Source: Brevibacillus_H sp041920465 (GTDB lineage: Bacteria > Bacillota > Bacilli > Brevibacillales > Brevibacillaceae). Taken from it: 64,000 bases of DNA. The notes under the pieces were generated by a model. It did no database searches and had not been told where the DNA came from. It saw nothing but the letters and a program-made list of their open reading frames with translations. The translations under genes and the position numbers were made by a program. This document shows positions 42,383-52,143 of the stretch, one piece after another. Each line of letters starts with the position of its first letter. The first letter of the stretch is position 1. The stretch covers positions 1 through 64,000 of the forward strand of contig JBHGXW010000069.1 of NCBI GenBank assembly GCA_041920465.1, in the 5' to 3' direction.

Positions 42383-42757
42383 ATGCCATTATTTGCGCGA
42401 GTGGCTGTCAACTTTGTGTATAAGCTTCTTGTGTTTCCCGCAATATTGTACGGCGGCAGCCGCTTGTTTCCCGATCTCGTCTGGTTTGGCTCGCCGCTTC
42501 CGATGTTGAGTCTAGCGGGATTGTTCCTGCTGATTGGCTTGGTTGCGGATGAAACCATTCTCCCGCTGTTTGGCAATGTGAAATCTACCATACAGGGATT
42601 TGTTTTCATGACCGCTGTGCTATGGGGTTCACCGTATCTATTTTCCGATGTTTCTGTTTCATTCCTAGGTGCGTTTTTGCTTGGGCTAATGCTGGGATTG
42701 GCGGAACTCTTGATGCACCAATGGATCCTGAAGCAAAGGAAGAGGGGGTATGGTTAA
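42383..42757 (+). CDS. YndM-like DUF2512 membrane protein
   Basis: Membrane protein of 124 aa with four helices (about 9-27, 35-58, 70-90, 95-114). The family pattern VNFVYKLLVFPAILYG and LVADETILPLFGNVKST is that of DUF2512/YndM proteins of Bacillales spore formers. It starts at the ATG at 42383 with GGAGGGG upstream. Function unknown. Confidence 0.85.
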   Translation: MPLFARVAVNFVYKLLVFPAILYGGSRLFPDLVWFGSPLPMLSLAGLFLLIGLVADETILPLFGNVKSTIQGFVFMTAVLWGSPYLFSDVSVSFLGAFLLGLMLGLAELLMHQWILKQRKRGYG

Positions 42758-42853
42758 TTTTTTATGCGGATTTTAAACAGGCGAACGGTTGGGCATACTC
42801 CTTGGTGGTGAGGAGTTTCACCAGTTATTTTCCAGTACAGGAGGAGATATAAA

Positions 42854-43621
42854 ATGGCAGCTCAATATGGAGCACATGAAATTATGGAGGTTCATGAGGT
42901 CCTCTCTTCAGAAATCAACGGCATCAATACAATGCAGCTCTACCGCCAGCATGTAAAGGATACGCAGCTGGCCCAAATTGTTGACAAACACCTCCAATTT
43001 GCTGTTCAAGGGTACAATACGCTGGTGCAGACCGTTCAGAACAAAGGTATGCAGTCCGCTGTACCTTATCGTGCGCCGAAGTCGACAGCTCCTACATACG
43101 GGTTACACCAGCCAGCCCCTGCTTCACCCGCTATGTCTGTCAATGCGGTTGATGACCGTGACGTTGCGTGTGCGATGCTGGATATCCACAAGACAGGCGC
43201 AAACAAAAAAATGCTCGCTTCATTGGAGTGCGCAGACCCGCAGCTTCGCCGGACGCTTCAACAAGGGGCGGTTAACTGCAGCGAACAAGCTTATGAAATT
43301 TGGCAGTACATGAACCAGCAAGGATATTATCAAGTGCCTACCATGAAAGACATGACGACACAAACCATGATCAACTCTTATCAACCAATGAGCGGCACAT
43401 TCCCGATCACCCATACCGCACCATACGGCACAACCGAAATGTATCCAGGCACGTACGTGTCACAAACACAACAGCCAACCTACTCATCCCAAACGAGTAC
43501 AGGTGCGTTAAGCGGCATTTCAGCTCCTGACTATTCTGTTGGCACATACACGTCACCAACCGCACATGTACCGGTGAGCTCTCCGTTAAGTTCCCAGGCG
43601 CAGCATCCGAGAAACAAATAA
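42854..43621 (+). CDS. Spore coat protein (CotF-like)
   Basis: Coat protein of the CotF/YhcQ type, 255 aa. Two four-helix-bundle halves of ferritin-like outline are visible: GAHEIMEVHEVLSSEINGIN with MQLYRQHVKDTQLAQIVDKH, and DRDVACAMLDIHKTGANKKM with QQGAVNCSEQAYEIWQYMN. A Tyr-rich motif QGYYQVPTMKD closes the second half. The last ~80 residues are a low-complexity Ser/Thr/Tyr/Pro/Gln tail, suited to cross-linking in the coat. AGGAGGAG lies 8 nt before the ATG. A terminator follows. Confidence 0.88.
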   Translation: MAAQYGAHEIMEVHEVLSSEINGINTMQLYRQHVKDTQLAQIVDKHLQFAVQGYNTLVQTVQNKGMQSAVPYRAPKSTAPTYGLHQPAPASPAMSVNAVDDRDVACAMLDIHKTGANKKMLASLECADPQLRRTLQQGAVNCSEQAYEIWQYMNQQGYYQVPTMKDMTTQTMINSYQPMSGTFPITHTAPYGTTEMYPGTYVSQTQQPTYSSQTSTGALSGISAPDYSVGTYTSPTAHVPVSSPLSSQAQHPRNK

Positions 43622-43645
43622 ACGAATTGCACAAGTAAGCTGGAA

Positions 43646-43682
43646 AGCTGGAATGATGATCGTCTCATTCCAGCTTTTTTTA
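43646..43682 (+). terminator. Terminator of the coat protein gene
   Basis: AGCTGGAATGA / TCATTCCAGCT stem with T7 tail. Confidence 0.9.
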
Positions 43683-43785
43683 TTTATGATTGTTAATTGA
43701 AATCCAGTAAAAGCTATCTTATAGTAAGATTATCCAGTTATACATACTGGGATAATATTACATCCGACTTTGCGGGGTTGATGAA

Positions 43786-45846
43786 GTGATCATAAACCAA
43801 TCTCTTCTCAAAAGAAGTTTTTTCCCATTTATGAATGCAGAGACAATAGCTTCTTTCTCCATTAACCGCGAGGAAAAGTTGATTCGTTGGAGCTCCCGTT
43901 TTCCCGATTTGTTGGGACGAGATGATTTGCATGATCAATCAATCTATCAATTGATTGCCTCTCAAGATCACCAGCGTGTGAAAGAATACATAGACAAGGT
44001 ATGGAAAGGACAGCAAGCCGTTTTGCTAGCCAGCTTCCTTCACCAATCAGGCACAGAATTAAAAGCATCTCTTGATTTTGTTCCCATGTTCTTTCAACAA
44101 GAAGTTTCCGAAATTCAAGTTTTTGCAAGAGTGATGGATACGGAATCATTGCCCGGTTACAGTGATGAGACAGTGTATCGCCTAATCGCCGAAAACACCA
44201 ATGATTTGATAGCCATATTGGATCCAAGCGGCAGTATTTGCTACGCTTCCCCTTCCCATTTTAAAATTCTCGGCTATATACCTGAACAATTTCAAGGAAC
44301 CGTATCCTATGATTATATTCATCCGGAAGATCGGGAGAGAGTGAAGCAGTCGGTACACGATTTACTCGTCGAGAGAAACACAGGGAAGACGGAATTTCGC
44401 ATCCGCCATCGCGACGGTCATTGGATTTACTTGGAGTGTTCAGCTTTTCCAATTTACGGGGAAGGCGAAGAATGTGAGGCTGTCGCAATTGTCGCTCGTG
44501 AAATAACCGAGCGCAAGATGGATGAAGAGAAGATTCAGTATCTTGCCTACAATGATCCTTTGACCGAACTGCCTAACCGGCTGGCGTTTCGCGAGCGTCT
44601 GGAACAGGCCATCACCAACCTTCAGGAGGAAAATGTGGCCGTCCTGTTTTTGGATATAGACCGGTTCAAAATTGTCAATGACGCATTAGGCCATCCCAAA
44701 GGAGAATTGCTGCTTAAGGACGTAGGCCAACGCATTGCCCGTGCGCTAAGGCCGCAAGATTTGGTGGCGCGGATAGCCGCAGATGAGTTTTCCATTATTT
44801 TACCCGATGTCTCGTTGGAAGAAGTGATGGAAGTAGCCGAAAATATATTACATTTGTTCCACGAGCCGTTCTATTTGGAAGGACATGAATTTTTCATCAC
44901 CGCAACGATTGGCATCAGTATGTTTCCGCAAGACGGCACGACTGTTGATGACATGGTACGCAACTCCAATACAGCTATGTTTCAGGCCAAATTAAGCGGC
45001 GGAAACCAATACCAGTTTTATACTCCGGCTATGAACAGACGTTCCGTCGAGCGTCTTCTTTTGGAGAACAGCCTTCGCAGAGCATTGGACAAGCAGGAAT
45101 TTGAGGTTTATTACCAGCCGCAAGTTGATTTGGCCAGCGGCAGGATTATGGGATTGGAAGCCTTGATTCGCTGGAAACATCCTCAAATGGGCTTTATCCC
45201 GCCCTCTACATTTATTCCGCTGGCGGAAGAGACTGGACTTATTCTCTCCATCGGTGAGTGGGTTTTACGAACGGCCTGTAGCCAAATAAAAGACTGGCAC
45301 GATGCCGGGCTTCCCCGCGTGCCGGTTTCGGTTAATCTATCGCCCCGCCAGTTCCTGAAGAAAGAATTGGCTGAATCGATCAGACGAATCCTGGAAGAGG
45401 CTGGACTTGAACCCGAATGGCTGGAGCTGGAAATTACGGAAAGTGTCCTGATGCAAAATTCGGAAACCAATATTGCCGTTTTGCGGGAATTTAAGAAGAT
45501 GGGTATCCGTATTTCTATTGACGACTTTGGAACCGGCTATTCTTCTCTTGGCTATCTGAAAAGGTTCCCGATCGATTGCCTGAAAATTGACCAGTCATTT
45601 GTCCGCGATATGACGACGAATCGTGAAGGCGCCGCCATTGCTACAGCAATCATTTCGCTTGCTCATAACCTGGACATGAAAGTGATAGCGGAAGGAATCG
45701 AGACAGAGGAGCAAGCTCTCTTCCTCAGATCCCAGCGCTGCAATGCGATGCAGGGTTATTTATTCTCTCCTCCGCTGCCGACTGAACATTGTGAATCGTT
45801 ACTCGAACAGGAAAAAGTTTATCTTGCTATCCAAAAAGATAGATAA
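43786..45846 (+). CDS. PAS-GGDEF-EAL protein; likely c-di-GMP phosphodiesterase
   Basis: Signal protein of 686 aa without membrane segments. Order: a PAS-like N-terminus (about 8-120), a second PAS with PAC (about 125-250: YRLIAENTNDLIAILDPSGS ... RIRHRDGHWIYLECSAFPI), GGDEF (about 255-415) and EAL (about 430-680). The GGDEF signature reads AADEF (near residue 330), so it is degenerate and probably not a cyclase. The EAL motif is intact (EALIRWKHP, residue ~457), as are NLSPRQF, ITESVLM, IDDFGTGYSSLGYL and IAEGIE, which supports phosphodiesterase activity. The GTG start at 43786 has only a GGGG upstream. Single gene. Confidence 0.92.
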   Translation: MIINQSLLKRSFFPFMNAETIASFSINREEKLIRWSSRFPDLLGRDDLHDQSIYQLIASQDHQRVKEYIDKVWKGQQAVLLASFLHQSGTELKASLDFVPMFFQQEVSEIQVFARVMDTESLPGYSDETVYRLIAENTNDLIAILDPSGSICYASPSHFKILGYIPEQFQGTVSYDYIHPEDRERVKQSVHDLLVERNTGKTEFRIRHRDGHWIYLECSAFPIYGEGEECEAVAIVAREITERKMDEEKIQYLAYNDPLTELPNRLAFRERLEQAITNLQEENVAVLFLDIDRFKIVNDALGHPKGELLLKDVGQRIARALRPQDLVARIAADEFSIILPDVSLEEVMEVAENILHLFHEPFYLEGHEFFITATIGISMFPQDGTTVDDMVRNSNTAMFQAKLSGGNQYQFYTPAMNRRSVERLLLENSLRRALDKQEFEVYYQPQVDLASGRIMGLEALIRWKHPQMGFIPPSTFIPLAEETGLILSIGEWVLRTACSQIKDWHDAGLPRVPVSVNLSPRQFLKKELAESIRRILEEAGLEPEWLELEITESVLMQNSETNIAVLREFKKMGIRISIDDFGTGYSSLGYLKRFPIDCLKIDQSFVRDMTTNREGAAIATAIISLAHNLDMKVIAEGIETEEQALFLRSQRCNAMQGYLFSPPLPTEHCESLLEQEKVYLAIQKDR

Positions 45847-45876
45847 AAACAATAAATTTGATTGGAAGTGAAAAGG

Positions 45877-48800
45877 ATGAAGTGGTTTCAAAAGAGCTTG
45901 GCTGCGGCATTGATCGCACCGCTCATGCTGGCAGGTTTGCCTTCTCCTTCTCAAGCGGCAAAAAAGCAGCTTGCAGAAAACGGGATGGTGCAATCTCTGT
46001 TCACCAAGGGCAGTTTCGCAACAGGTGAATTGATTATTAAGTACAAGGATGGCAAAGTAGGCAAACGGGCAAGCCAGTTGTCCGGCGAAATCCAAACGAA
46101 AGAAAGAGTAGGCAACACGGAACTGGTCAAGGTGTCAAATGACAAACTCCAGCAAGTGGCCCAAGAACTGGCCAAAGACCCCAATGTAGCCTATGTGGAA
46201 CCGAACTACATCTATCAGGCACAAGAAACCGCTCCCGCGCCGGTGAATGACAAGGATTACCAAAAGCAGTGGGGACTCCCGGCAGTCGATGCTCCTGCTG
46301 CATGGGAAAAACTGGCCCATTGGGAAGGAAAGACGCGGGAGCAAGTGGTGGTCGCTGTTGTGGACACCGGTGTGGCAGCCAATCACCCCGATCTGGCAGG
46401 AAGAGTTTTGTCTGACGGATACAACGCCATTGACGACAGTAAGGACACAACCGACCGTTATGGCCACGGTACTCACGTCTCCGGGATTATTGCCGCTCAA
46501 ACCAACAATCATTTGGGCGTAGCGGGCGTAACCGGAACAGCTAATGTGAAAATTTTGCCGATCAAAGTTTTGGGTGATGACGGATATGGTACGACACTCT
46601 CTATCGCCAAGGGGATCGATAAGGCGGTCGAGATGGGCGCAGATGTCATCAATATGAGCCTTGGCGGACAGGGGCACAGCCGGTTGATGGAGGAAGCGAT
46701 CCAAAACGCCACCAGCAAAGGTGTGCTGGTTGTCGTGGCGGCAGGTAACTCCAGCGATAATGCGGACGGATATTTTCCGGCAGGATATCCTGAACCGATT
46801 ACGGTAGCGTCAATCAATTCCAGACTCAAAGTATCCTCGTTTAGCAACTACGGAAGTCCGATTGACATCGCGGCTCCCGGCGAAGAGGTTTTAAGTACGG
46901 TGCCGACAGACAAGGAATATGAATTCTACAGCGGTACTTCCATGGCGACACCGTTTGTTGCAGGTGCGGCGGCACTGGTGAAACTGACCCATCCGGATTG
47001 GGACGTGGAGCAGGTTCGCCAAGCTTTGCAGAATACGGCCAAAGACATCGACAAAACAGGCTTCGACGCCAATACTGGACACGGATTGCTTCAGGTTTCG
47101 GCAGCTCTTTCATACACGGAGAATGCTCCTTTGCATATTTTGACGCCAAGCCAAGGCAGTCAGGTATTTGGGCAAGTCGCTTTCGAGATCAAGGCGGAAG
47201 GAAATCAGGCAGCATCTGTGCAGTTGCTTGACGAAAGCGGCAAACAACTGGGCAGCTATCCGATTGCCAATCATACGGCCAGGTTTAACTGGGATTCGAG
47301 CCAATTGTCCGACGGAAGCCACATTTTGGTTGTGCAAGCAGTGGACGCAAGCGGACAAGCAGTTGGCACACCGGAGCGCATCCAATTAAAAGTGAAAAAC
47401 AGCGACCAAAGCGGATTGCGAATTCAGGTTACCAATCTCGAAGGCAAGCCGGCTCACGGAGCTTTCGTGCAAATTCTCCGGCTTGACAGTCAACCTGATT
47501 GGAGCGACAAAGCAGACGATACCCAAAAAGGTTATTATTATACCGTGTTCAGAACGTATGCAAACGATCAAGGGCTTGTCTATGCGCCTTCTTCCATCCT
47601 GCTGAAAGATGAGAAGTACATCGCTTCTGTCGAGTATTTCGACACCGACAAAGAACAAGATTATGTCATGTTCCAGCCGCTTACCGGAAAAGCGGAAGCG
47701 ATTCGGTTTGACTTGTCACAGACCAACGAAGTTCAAGTCCAGGTATCAGCGAAGGATAAAGTTTATCCGCTCGATCATGCTGCCTTCGCTTTTGTTCCGC
47801 TGATTGACGGCGTCGCAGTAGAGCAATTTGCGATTTACACTCAAGCGGACAAAGAAGGTCGTGTAGCCATCAATTTGCCTCCGGGAGAATATAAGGGATA
47901 CGCGATCAGAAGCGGTGAGACGGGGCAAAATTATTTGCTGGAACAGCCGGTTCATGTGGAGAAAGGGATGCAAACCGTCCCATTCAATTTATCCAATACC
48001 AAGAAACTGACCTTCTCTCTGCCAAAATGGACATCGTTCGCCCAGTTTTATCCGGATACAGAATTATACACGGGTATTCAGGTGAAGAACGGCCAATCCA
48101 TTCTTGTCTCCCCGCAGGAAATGGATGTCTATTGGATTGATTTGATGCAGGAGGCAGACGATAAAATCCTGGTCTATTCGCTAAGTTCCGATCATGATGG
48201 ATTGGATTTGACCAAAAATCAGCGAATCACCGTTCCTTCAACACCGGAGATTCAGATCACACAAGATGACGAGGCTGAAGACAAGGACGCTGAATCGGAT
48301 CAGCCGAAAGACGTGTATCATCCGGGTGACAGTATCCATCTGCCATACCAAGTGGCTTTTGGATCCAAATACACGCTTGATTACATGTTTGAAATCCAGG
48401 CAGACCAGTTTAAGGAACAGATGGCCCAATCCATTCTGGTAAAGGATCAGAAGACTCATAAATCTCGCTTTATTTCGAAGGAACAAGCCATTCTTGCCAT
48501 TGATGACGAGACAGAAGATGATCCGTTTGAAGAGGTAAGCCCGTATATCGTCATGAGTGACGAACAAGGCAAGGAAGTGTGGCAAGAGGCGGGCATGAAC
48601 TATTTCGAAGTGCCGTCCAACTACAATATTACAGACGGCAAGTACAAGATTGACGCCGACTTTAGTGTCGTGCCGATGCCGTTAAAAGAAAAGCGGGTAA
48701 CCGTAAAAGAAATCCAAGTCGAAATGGGAACGTCCAACCCGGTCACCAACGTAACGCTTACTTCGCCCTCGAGAGAACCGTTCTTTTTGGCGCAGGTAGT

Positions 48801-50175
48801 AGTGCTGGACGAGGAGAATAGAGAGGTTGCAAGTGATTTCTACCTTAACTTTGGCGAAGATTCAGAGAGTCAGGTTAATCTGTCGTTTCAGGATTTGGAA
48901 TTGGGCAAGACTTACAAATTCCAATTGACGGGTATTCTTTTGGACAATACTCCAATACTTGTTGAGCGTCCCATCCAGATAAGAACCAATCAATTTAGTC
49001 TCGATTTGTCCCAGAAGAGCACAAGGCCGTCCAAGCTGGTTCTGCATCCTGAAGAAGATCTGTATTACGAGATTACCAATGACCAAATGTTCCTGCCGCT
49101 CCTGTGGTTCAATGCAGATGCCAAGTATGCCTGGATCGATCCCGGCAGCTATCACTTGACAGCGAGCAAGTTCCGCGGAGAAGAGCAGTTCTTCTATCAA
49201 ACCGACCTGGTGATTGACGAGGCGCAAGAAGATTTGCAAATCACACCTGACTTCAGCAAGATGGATCAAGTCAAGATTGCCAATACAGGCAAGAAAAATA
49301 CGACCTGGCTGGTAGGAGTCGCTTCGGTCCCAACTGACTCCGATGTGGATAATGAAGAGTTGAACTACACGGGATTTGAATTGACGGCAAACGATAAACT
49401 GTATGTACAGCCTGGAGAATACCGGTTTACGTTGGGCAAATTGTCACATGAAGACGGCGTAACCACTGCCTTGATGTATGATGCTCAGCCGCGCAGAACA
49501 AAGGATGGCTACGAATTCAAGGTAGACAGCAAATTGTCCGTACAATTGGAGCCTCATCAGCAAATCCTCATGCCAGGCAGTTCGTTGGATGTGGCGGTGA
49601 AGATTCAGGATCGTTATCATAACCGATTGAGGGACGTAGTCGTGATGCTTGATGATCCGTCCTCTGATATTGCCGCACCGTTAAAACTTACGGTCAATAA
49701 AGAAGGCAAAACAATCTTCCAAGCCCTTGACGAGGCCAAACGGGAGTACCAACCGATTTCGGAGCAAGAAGTGGAACCTCTGCTTACACTAATAAAAGAT
49801 GATTCGGTAATTGCGAAGAGCAAGCAGAGTGAAAACTGGTCGGAAGCCTCATTGTCTCTGCCGAACGATCTGGAAGCGGGATCGTACACGTTAAAATGGG
49901 AAACAGAACTTCCTGCCTCTCTCTCGGGAGAAAAAGAAGTGAAGGTTCCAAAAACAAAACGCTACACATTTAAAGAGTTAATGGCCGACAACGGATCGCT
50001 CTTTGATGAAATCAGCAAAACAACCCCGCTTGATCAAATTGTGGTATTCTACCACGATGAGTATGTCGGCACATTGCAGCAGTTGATCGACAGCGACGAA
50101 TTGGCTGAGCTCTTGAAGCAGGATGAAGAGAATGGCTATGAAAATATCGTAGCTGTCGTTCCCGAAACAGAATAA
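45877..50175 (+). CDS. Large secreted S8 serine protease with beta-rich C-terminal region
   Basis: Subtilisin-family protease, 1432 aa, three to four times the usual length. Signal peptide about 1-27 (ends PSPSQA). The inhibitor prodomain runs to about residue 115 (GELIIKYKDGKVGK ... VAYVEPNYIYQ). The catalytic domain has D163 (VAVVDTGVAANHPDL), H197 (YGHGTHVSG) and S355 (GTSMATPFVAGAAALV). After about residue 410 there is a Cadherin/Big-like unit (ILTPSQGSQVFGQVAFEIKA), then about 1000 residues of repeated beta domains with carboxypeptidase-regulatory-like turns (LEGKPAHGAFVQI, LPPGEYKGYAIRSGE, VQPGEYRFTLGKL) and acidic stretches. No LPxTG or S-layer anchor is seen. The ATG at 45877 is chosen over the TTG at 45862 because GGAAG lies 8 nt before it. 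Confidence 0.93.
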   Translation: MKWFQKSLAAALIAPLMLAGLPSPSQAAKKQLAENGMVQSLFTKGSFATGELIIKYKDGKVGKRASQLSGEIQTKERVGNTELVKVSNDKLQQVAQELAKDPNVAYVEPNYIYQAQETAPAPVNDKDYQKQWGLPAVDAPAAWEKLAHWEGKTREQVVVAVVDTGVAANHPDLAGRVLSDGYNAIDDSKDTTDRYGHGTHVSGIIAAQTNNHLGVAGVTGTANVKILPIKVLGDDGYGTTLSIAKGIDKAVEMGADVINMSLGGQGHSRLMEEAIQNATSKGVLVVVAAGNSSDNADGYFPAGYPEPITVASINSRLKVSSFSNYGSPIDIAAPGEEVLSTVPTDKEYEFYSGTSMATPFVAGAAALVKLTHPDWDVEQVRQALQNTAKDIDKTGFDANTGHGLLQVSAALSYTENAPLHILTPSQGSQVFGQVAFEIKAEGNQAASVQLLDESGKQLGSYPIANHTARFNWDSSQLSDGSHILVVQAVDASGQAVGTPERIQLKVKNSDQSGLRIQVTNLEGKPAHGAFVQILRLDSQPDWSDKADDTQKGYYYTVFRTYANDQGLVYAPSSILLKDEKYIASVEYFDTDKEQDYVMFQPLTGKAEAIRFDLSQTNEVQVQVSAKDKVYPLDHAAFAFVPLIDGVAVEQFAIYTQADKEGRVAINLPPGEYKGYAIRSGETGQNYLLEQPVHVEKGMQTVPFNLSNTKKLTFSLPKWTSFAQFYPDTELYTGIQVKNGQSILVSPQEMDVYWIDLMQEADDKILVYSLSSDHDGLDLTKNQRITVPSTPEIQITQDDEAEDKDAESDQPKDVYHPGDSIHLPYQVAFGSKYTLDYMFEIQADQFKEQMAQSILVKDQKTHKSRFISKEQAILAIDDETEDDPFEEVSPYIVMSDEQGKEVWQEAGMNYFEVPSNYNITDGKYKIDADFSVVPMPLKEKRVTVKEIQVEMGTSNPVTNVTLTSPSREPFFLAQVVVLDEENREVASDFYLNFGEDSESQVNLSFQDLELGKTYKFQLTGILLDNTPILVERPIQIRTNQFSLDLSQKSTRPSKLVLHPEEDLYYEITNDQMFLPLLWFNADAKYAWIDPGSYHLTASKFRGEEQFFYQTDLVIDEAQEDLQITPDFSKMDQVKIANTGKKNTTWLVGVASVPTDSDVDNEELNYTGFELTANDKLYVQPGEYRFTLGKLSHEDGVTTALMYDAQPRRTKDGYEFKVDSKLSVQLEPHQQILMPGSSLDVAVKIQDRYHNRLRDVVVMLDDPSSDIAAPLKLTVNKEGKTIFQALDEAKREYQPISEQEVEPLLTLIKDDSVIAKSKQSENWSEASLSLPNDLEAGSYTLKWETELPASLSGEKEVKVPKTKRYTFKELMADNGSLFDEISKTTPLDQIVVFYHDEYVGTLQQLIDSDELAELLKQDEENGYENIVAVVPETE

Positions 50176-50197
50176 GTACTTGCCAATCTCAAGATGG

Positions 50198-50229
50198 AAA
50201 GCTGCCAGGGATTACTCCGGCAGCTTTTG
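50198..50229 (+). terminator. Terminator of the S8 protease gene
   Basis: AAAGCTGCC / GGCAGCTTT stem with a 12-nt loop; a repeat-family hairpin starts 13 nt later. Confidence 0.85.
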
Positions 50230-50239
50230 TGCTATTATC

Positions 50240-50298
50240 GGAAAGTTTAACCGCTTTCCATTATGAAAGTAGTTAAACTTACTTTCCAATCGCGCAGC
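50240..50298 (+). repeat. Terminator-linked hairpin repeat, copy 3 (head, different body)
   Basis: Head GGAAAGTTTAACCGCTTTCC-ATTAT-GAAAGTAGTTAAACTTACTTTCC-type hairpin followed by CAATCGCGCAGC. It shares the ATTATGAAAGT loop with copy 1. What follows (about 50299-50640) is not related to the body of copies 2 and 4. Confidence 0.8.
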
Positions 50299-50365
50299 CA
50301 GTGGAGAAAAACGATTGTCCATTTCGCAGCGACTTTTACAGCGCAAGCCCAGGCGCTTACCGGGG

Positions 50366-50468
50366 CCCCGCTCGGCACAGCGATAGCTTAAGCCGAGTGG
50401 GCAAAAAATCGTCAGGAGAAAAAGGACCCCGACCGGCGCCACGTAAGTTATGGCCGGGTGGGTAAAAA
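50366..50468. repeat. Two related GC-rich hairpins in a non-coding stretch
   Basis: Hairpin 1: CCGCTCGGC (50368-50376) with GCCGAGTGG (50392-50400), then GCAAAAAA. Hairpin 2: CCCCGACCGGC (50427-50437) with GCCGGGTGGG (50453-50462), then TAAAAAAA. The two units align as GCCGRGTGGGYAAAAAA and start 59 bp apart. From 50176 to 50721 I see no gene, only the terminator, the repeat head and these hairpins. Confidence 0.55.
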
Positions 50469-50721
50469 AAGTGGTCAAGCAGCGATACAAAGGCCAAGGC
50501 TACGGTTTTGAACACTTCCTGACGATGAGAGAAGCCGGTCTTGAGCACAACTGCGCAAGCTGTAACGGGAGGCGCGAAAGGACAACGTTTTTCTCATTTG
50601 GGAAATTTTATTTTTCTGCATTGACCACGAGAAAAGTTTCTTTCATAATTTAAGAGAAAGACATCTGATGACCAGATAATAAAATTGAAAAGTGTGCGCT
50701 CAATTGAAGGGAGAGAATGAG

Positions 50722-52143
50722 ATGGCGTTAGAACAGAAGATTCGTGAAGAACTAGCCTCAATCGTTGGGGCTGCCCACTGCCTGGATACACCGGAAGCAC
50801 TTGTTGCTTACTCATATGACGCAACCCCTATGCAGCAATCGTTGCCTGATGTTGTCGTGATGCCGGGGAATACGGAGGAAGTCAGCCAAATCATGAAAGT
50901 GGCTTCCCGTTACAAAGTTCCGGTGGTTACGCGGGGAGCGGCTACCAATCTGTGTGCGGGAACCGTCCCGAGCCGCGGCGGGATTGTCATGGTCATGAAC
51001 CGGATGAATAAAATTATCGAGATTGATGAGCAAAACCTGACCATTACGGTTCAACCAGGGGTAAAAACCAAAGCGATTCATGACGCAGTGGAAGCAATCG
51101 GCTTGTTCTATCCACCAGATCCGAGCAGCATGGTAGTATCTACCATCGGCGGAAATATCGCGCTTGGCTCCGGCGGTTTACGCGGGTTGAAATACGGGAC
51201 GACGAAGGATTACGTCATCGGATTGGAAGCGGTCTTGCCGAATGGGGACATCATCCGCACAGGCGGCAAATTGATGAAAGATGTAGCAGGCTACGATGTA
51301 ACCAAACTGCTTGTCGGATCTGAAGGTACACTTGCCATTATCACGGAAGCCATTCTCAAATTGATTCCCAAGCCAACTACCTCCCGCGTCATGCTGGCGA
51401 TGTTTGACGAATTGACATGGTCGGCCAAAACGGTATCTGATATTATCGCCGCCAAGATTATTCCTGCCACGTTGGAGTTTATGGATCGCGGCACCATTCG
51501 CGTAGTGGAAGACTTCAAGAAAATCGGCCTGCCTGATGTAGGAGCCATTCTGGTAATCGGACAAGACGGCGACAAAGAAGCGGTAGACCGCGATATGGAA
51601 AAAATGGCGGAAATCTGCAGGCAAAACCATGCCACAGAAGTGAAAGTAGCCAACACGGCCAAAGAAGCGGAAGAAGTAATGCTTGCCAGACGGAGCGCTT
51701 TGGCAGCGCTTTCGCGTTTGCGTCCTACCACGATCCTGGAAGATGCGACTGTGCCTCGCGCACAAGTAGCGCCCATGGTAGAAGCGATTCAGGAGATTGC
51801 GAAGAAGTATAACGTGGAGATTTGCACATTTGGCCACGCCGGCGACGGTAACCTGCATCCAACGTGTATGACTGACTCTCGTATCCATGAAGAAGTAGAA
51901 CGGGTAGAGTTGGCTTTTGAAGAAGTGTTTGCCGCAGCGATTCAGTTGGGAGGCACGATCACCGGTGAACACGGAGTCGGCAGGGTAAAGGCTCCTTACC
52001 TGGAATGGAAGCTGGGCGAAGCCGGTATCCATTTAATGAAAAATATCAAAAAAGCATTCGATCCTGACAACCTCTTAAACCCTGACAAGATGTTTGCCCG
52101 ACAATCTCGTAAAAGAGTGGTGATTGACAATGCTGCAAGATAA
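50722..52143 (+). CDS. glcD: Glycolate oxidase subunit GlcD (FAD-linked)
   Basis: FAD oxidoreductase that oxidises glycolate (or D-lactate) to glyoxylate. 473 aa. The FAD-binding domain has VVTRGAATNLCAG and PPDPSSMVVSTIGGNIALGS; the C-terminal FAD-oxidase cap has FGHAGDGNLHPT and TGEHGVGRVKAPYL. I start at the ATG at 50722 (GGGAGAG upstream). There is no GlcE gene, the normal state in Bacillota, where GlcD and GlcF pair directly. Overlaps glcF by 14 nt. Confidence 0.93.
   Translation: MALEQKIREELASIVGAAHCLDTPEALVAYSYDATPMQQSLPDVVVMPGNTEEVSQIMKVASRYKVPVVTRGAATNLCAGTVPSRGGIVMVMNRMNKIIEIDEQNLTITVQPGVKTKAIHDAVEAIGLFYPPDPSSMVVSTIGGNIALGSGGLRGLKYGTTKDYVIGLEAVLPNGDIIRTGGKLMKDVAGYDVTKLLVGSEGTLAIITEAILKLIPKPTTSRVMLAMFDELTWSAKTVSDIIAAKIIPATLEFMDRGTIRVVEDFKKIGLPDVGAILVIGQDGDKEAVDRDMEKMAEICRQNHATEVKVANTAKEAEEVMLARRSALAALSRLRPTTILEDATVPRAQVAPMVEAIQEIAKKYNVEICTFGHAGDGNLHPTCMTDSRIHEEVERVELAFEEVFAAAIQLGGTITGEHGVGRVKAPYLEWKLGEAGIHLMKNIKKAFDPDNLLNPDKMFARQSRKRVVIDNAAR

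Noticed and set aside
50176..50721. Group II (IIC) intron, since these also insert after terminators
   Set aside because: No GTGCG-type 5' end, no domain V hairpin and no reverse transcriptase frame.
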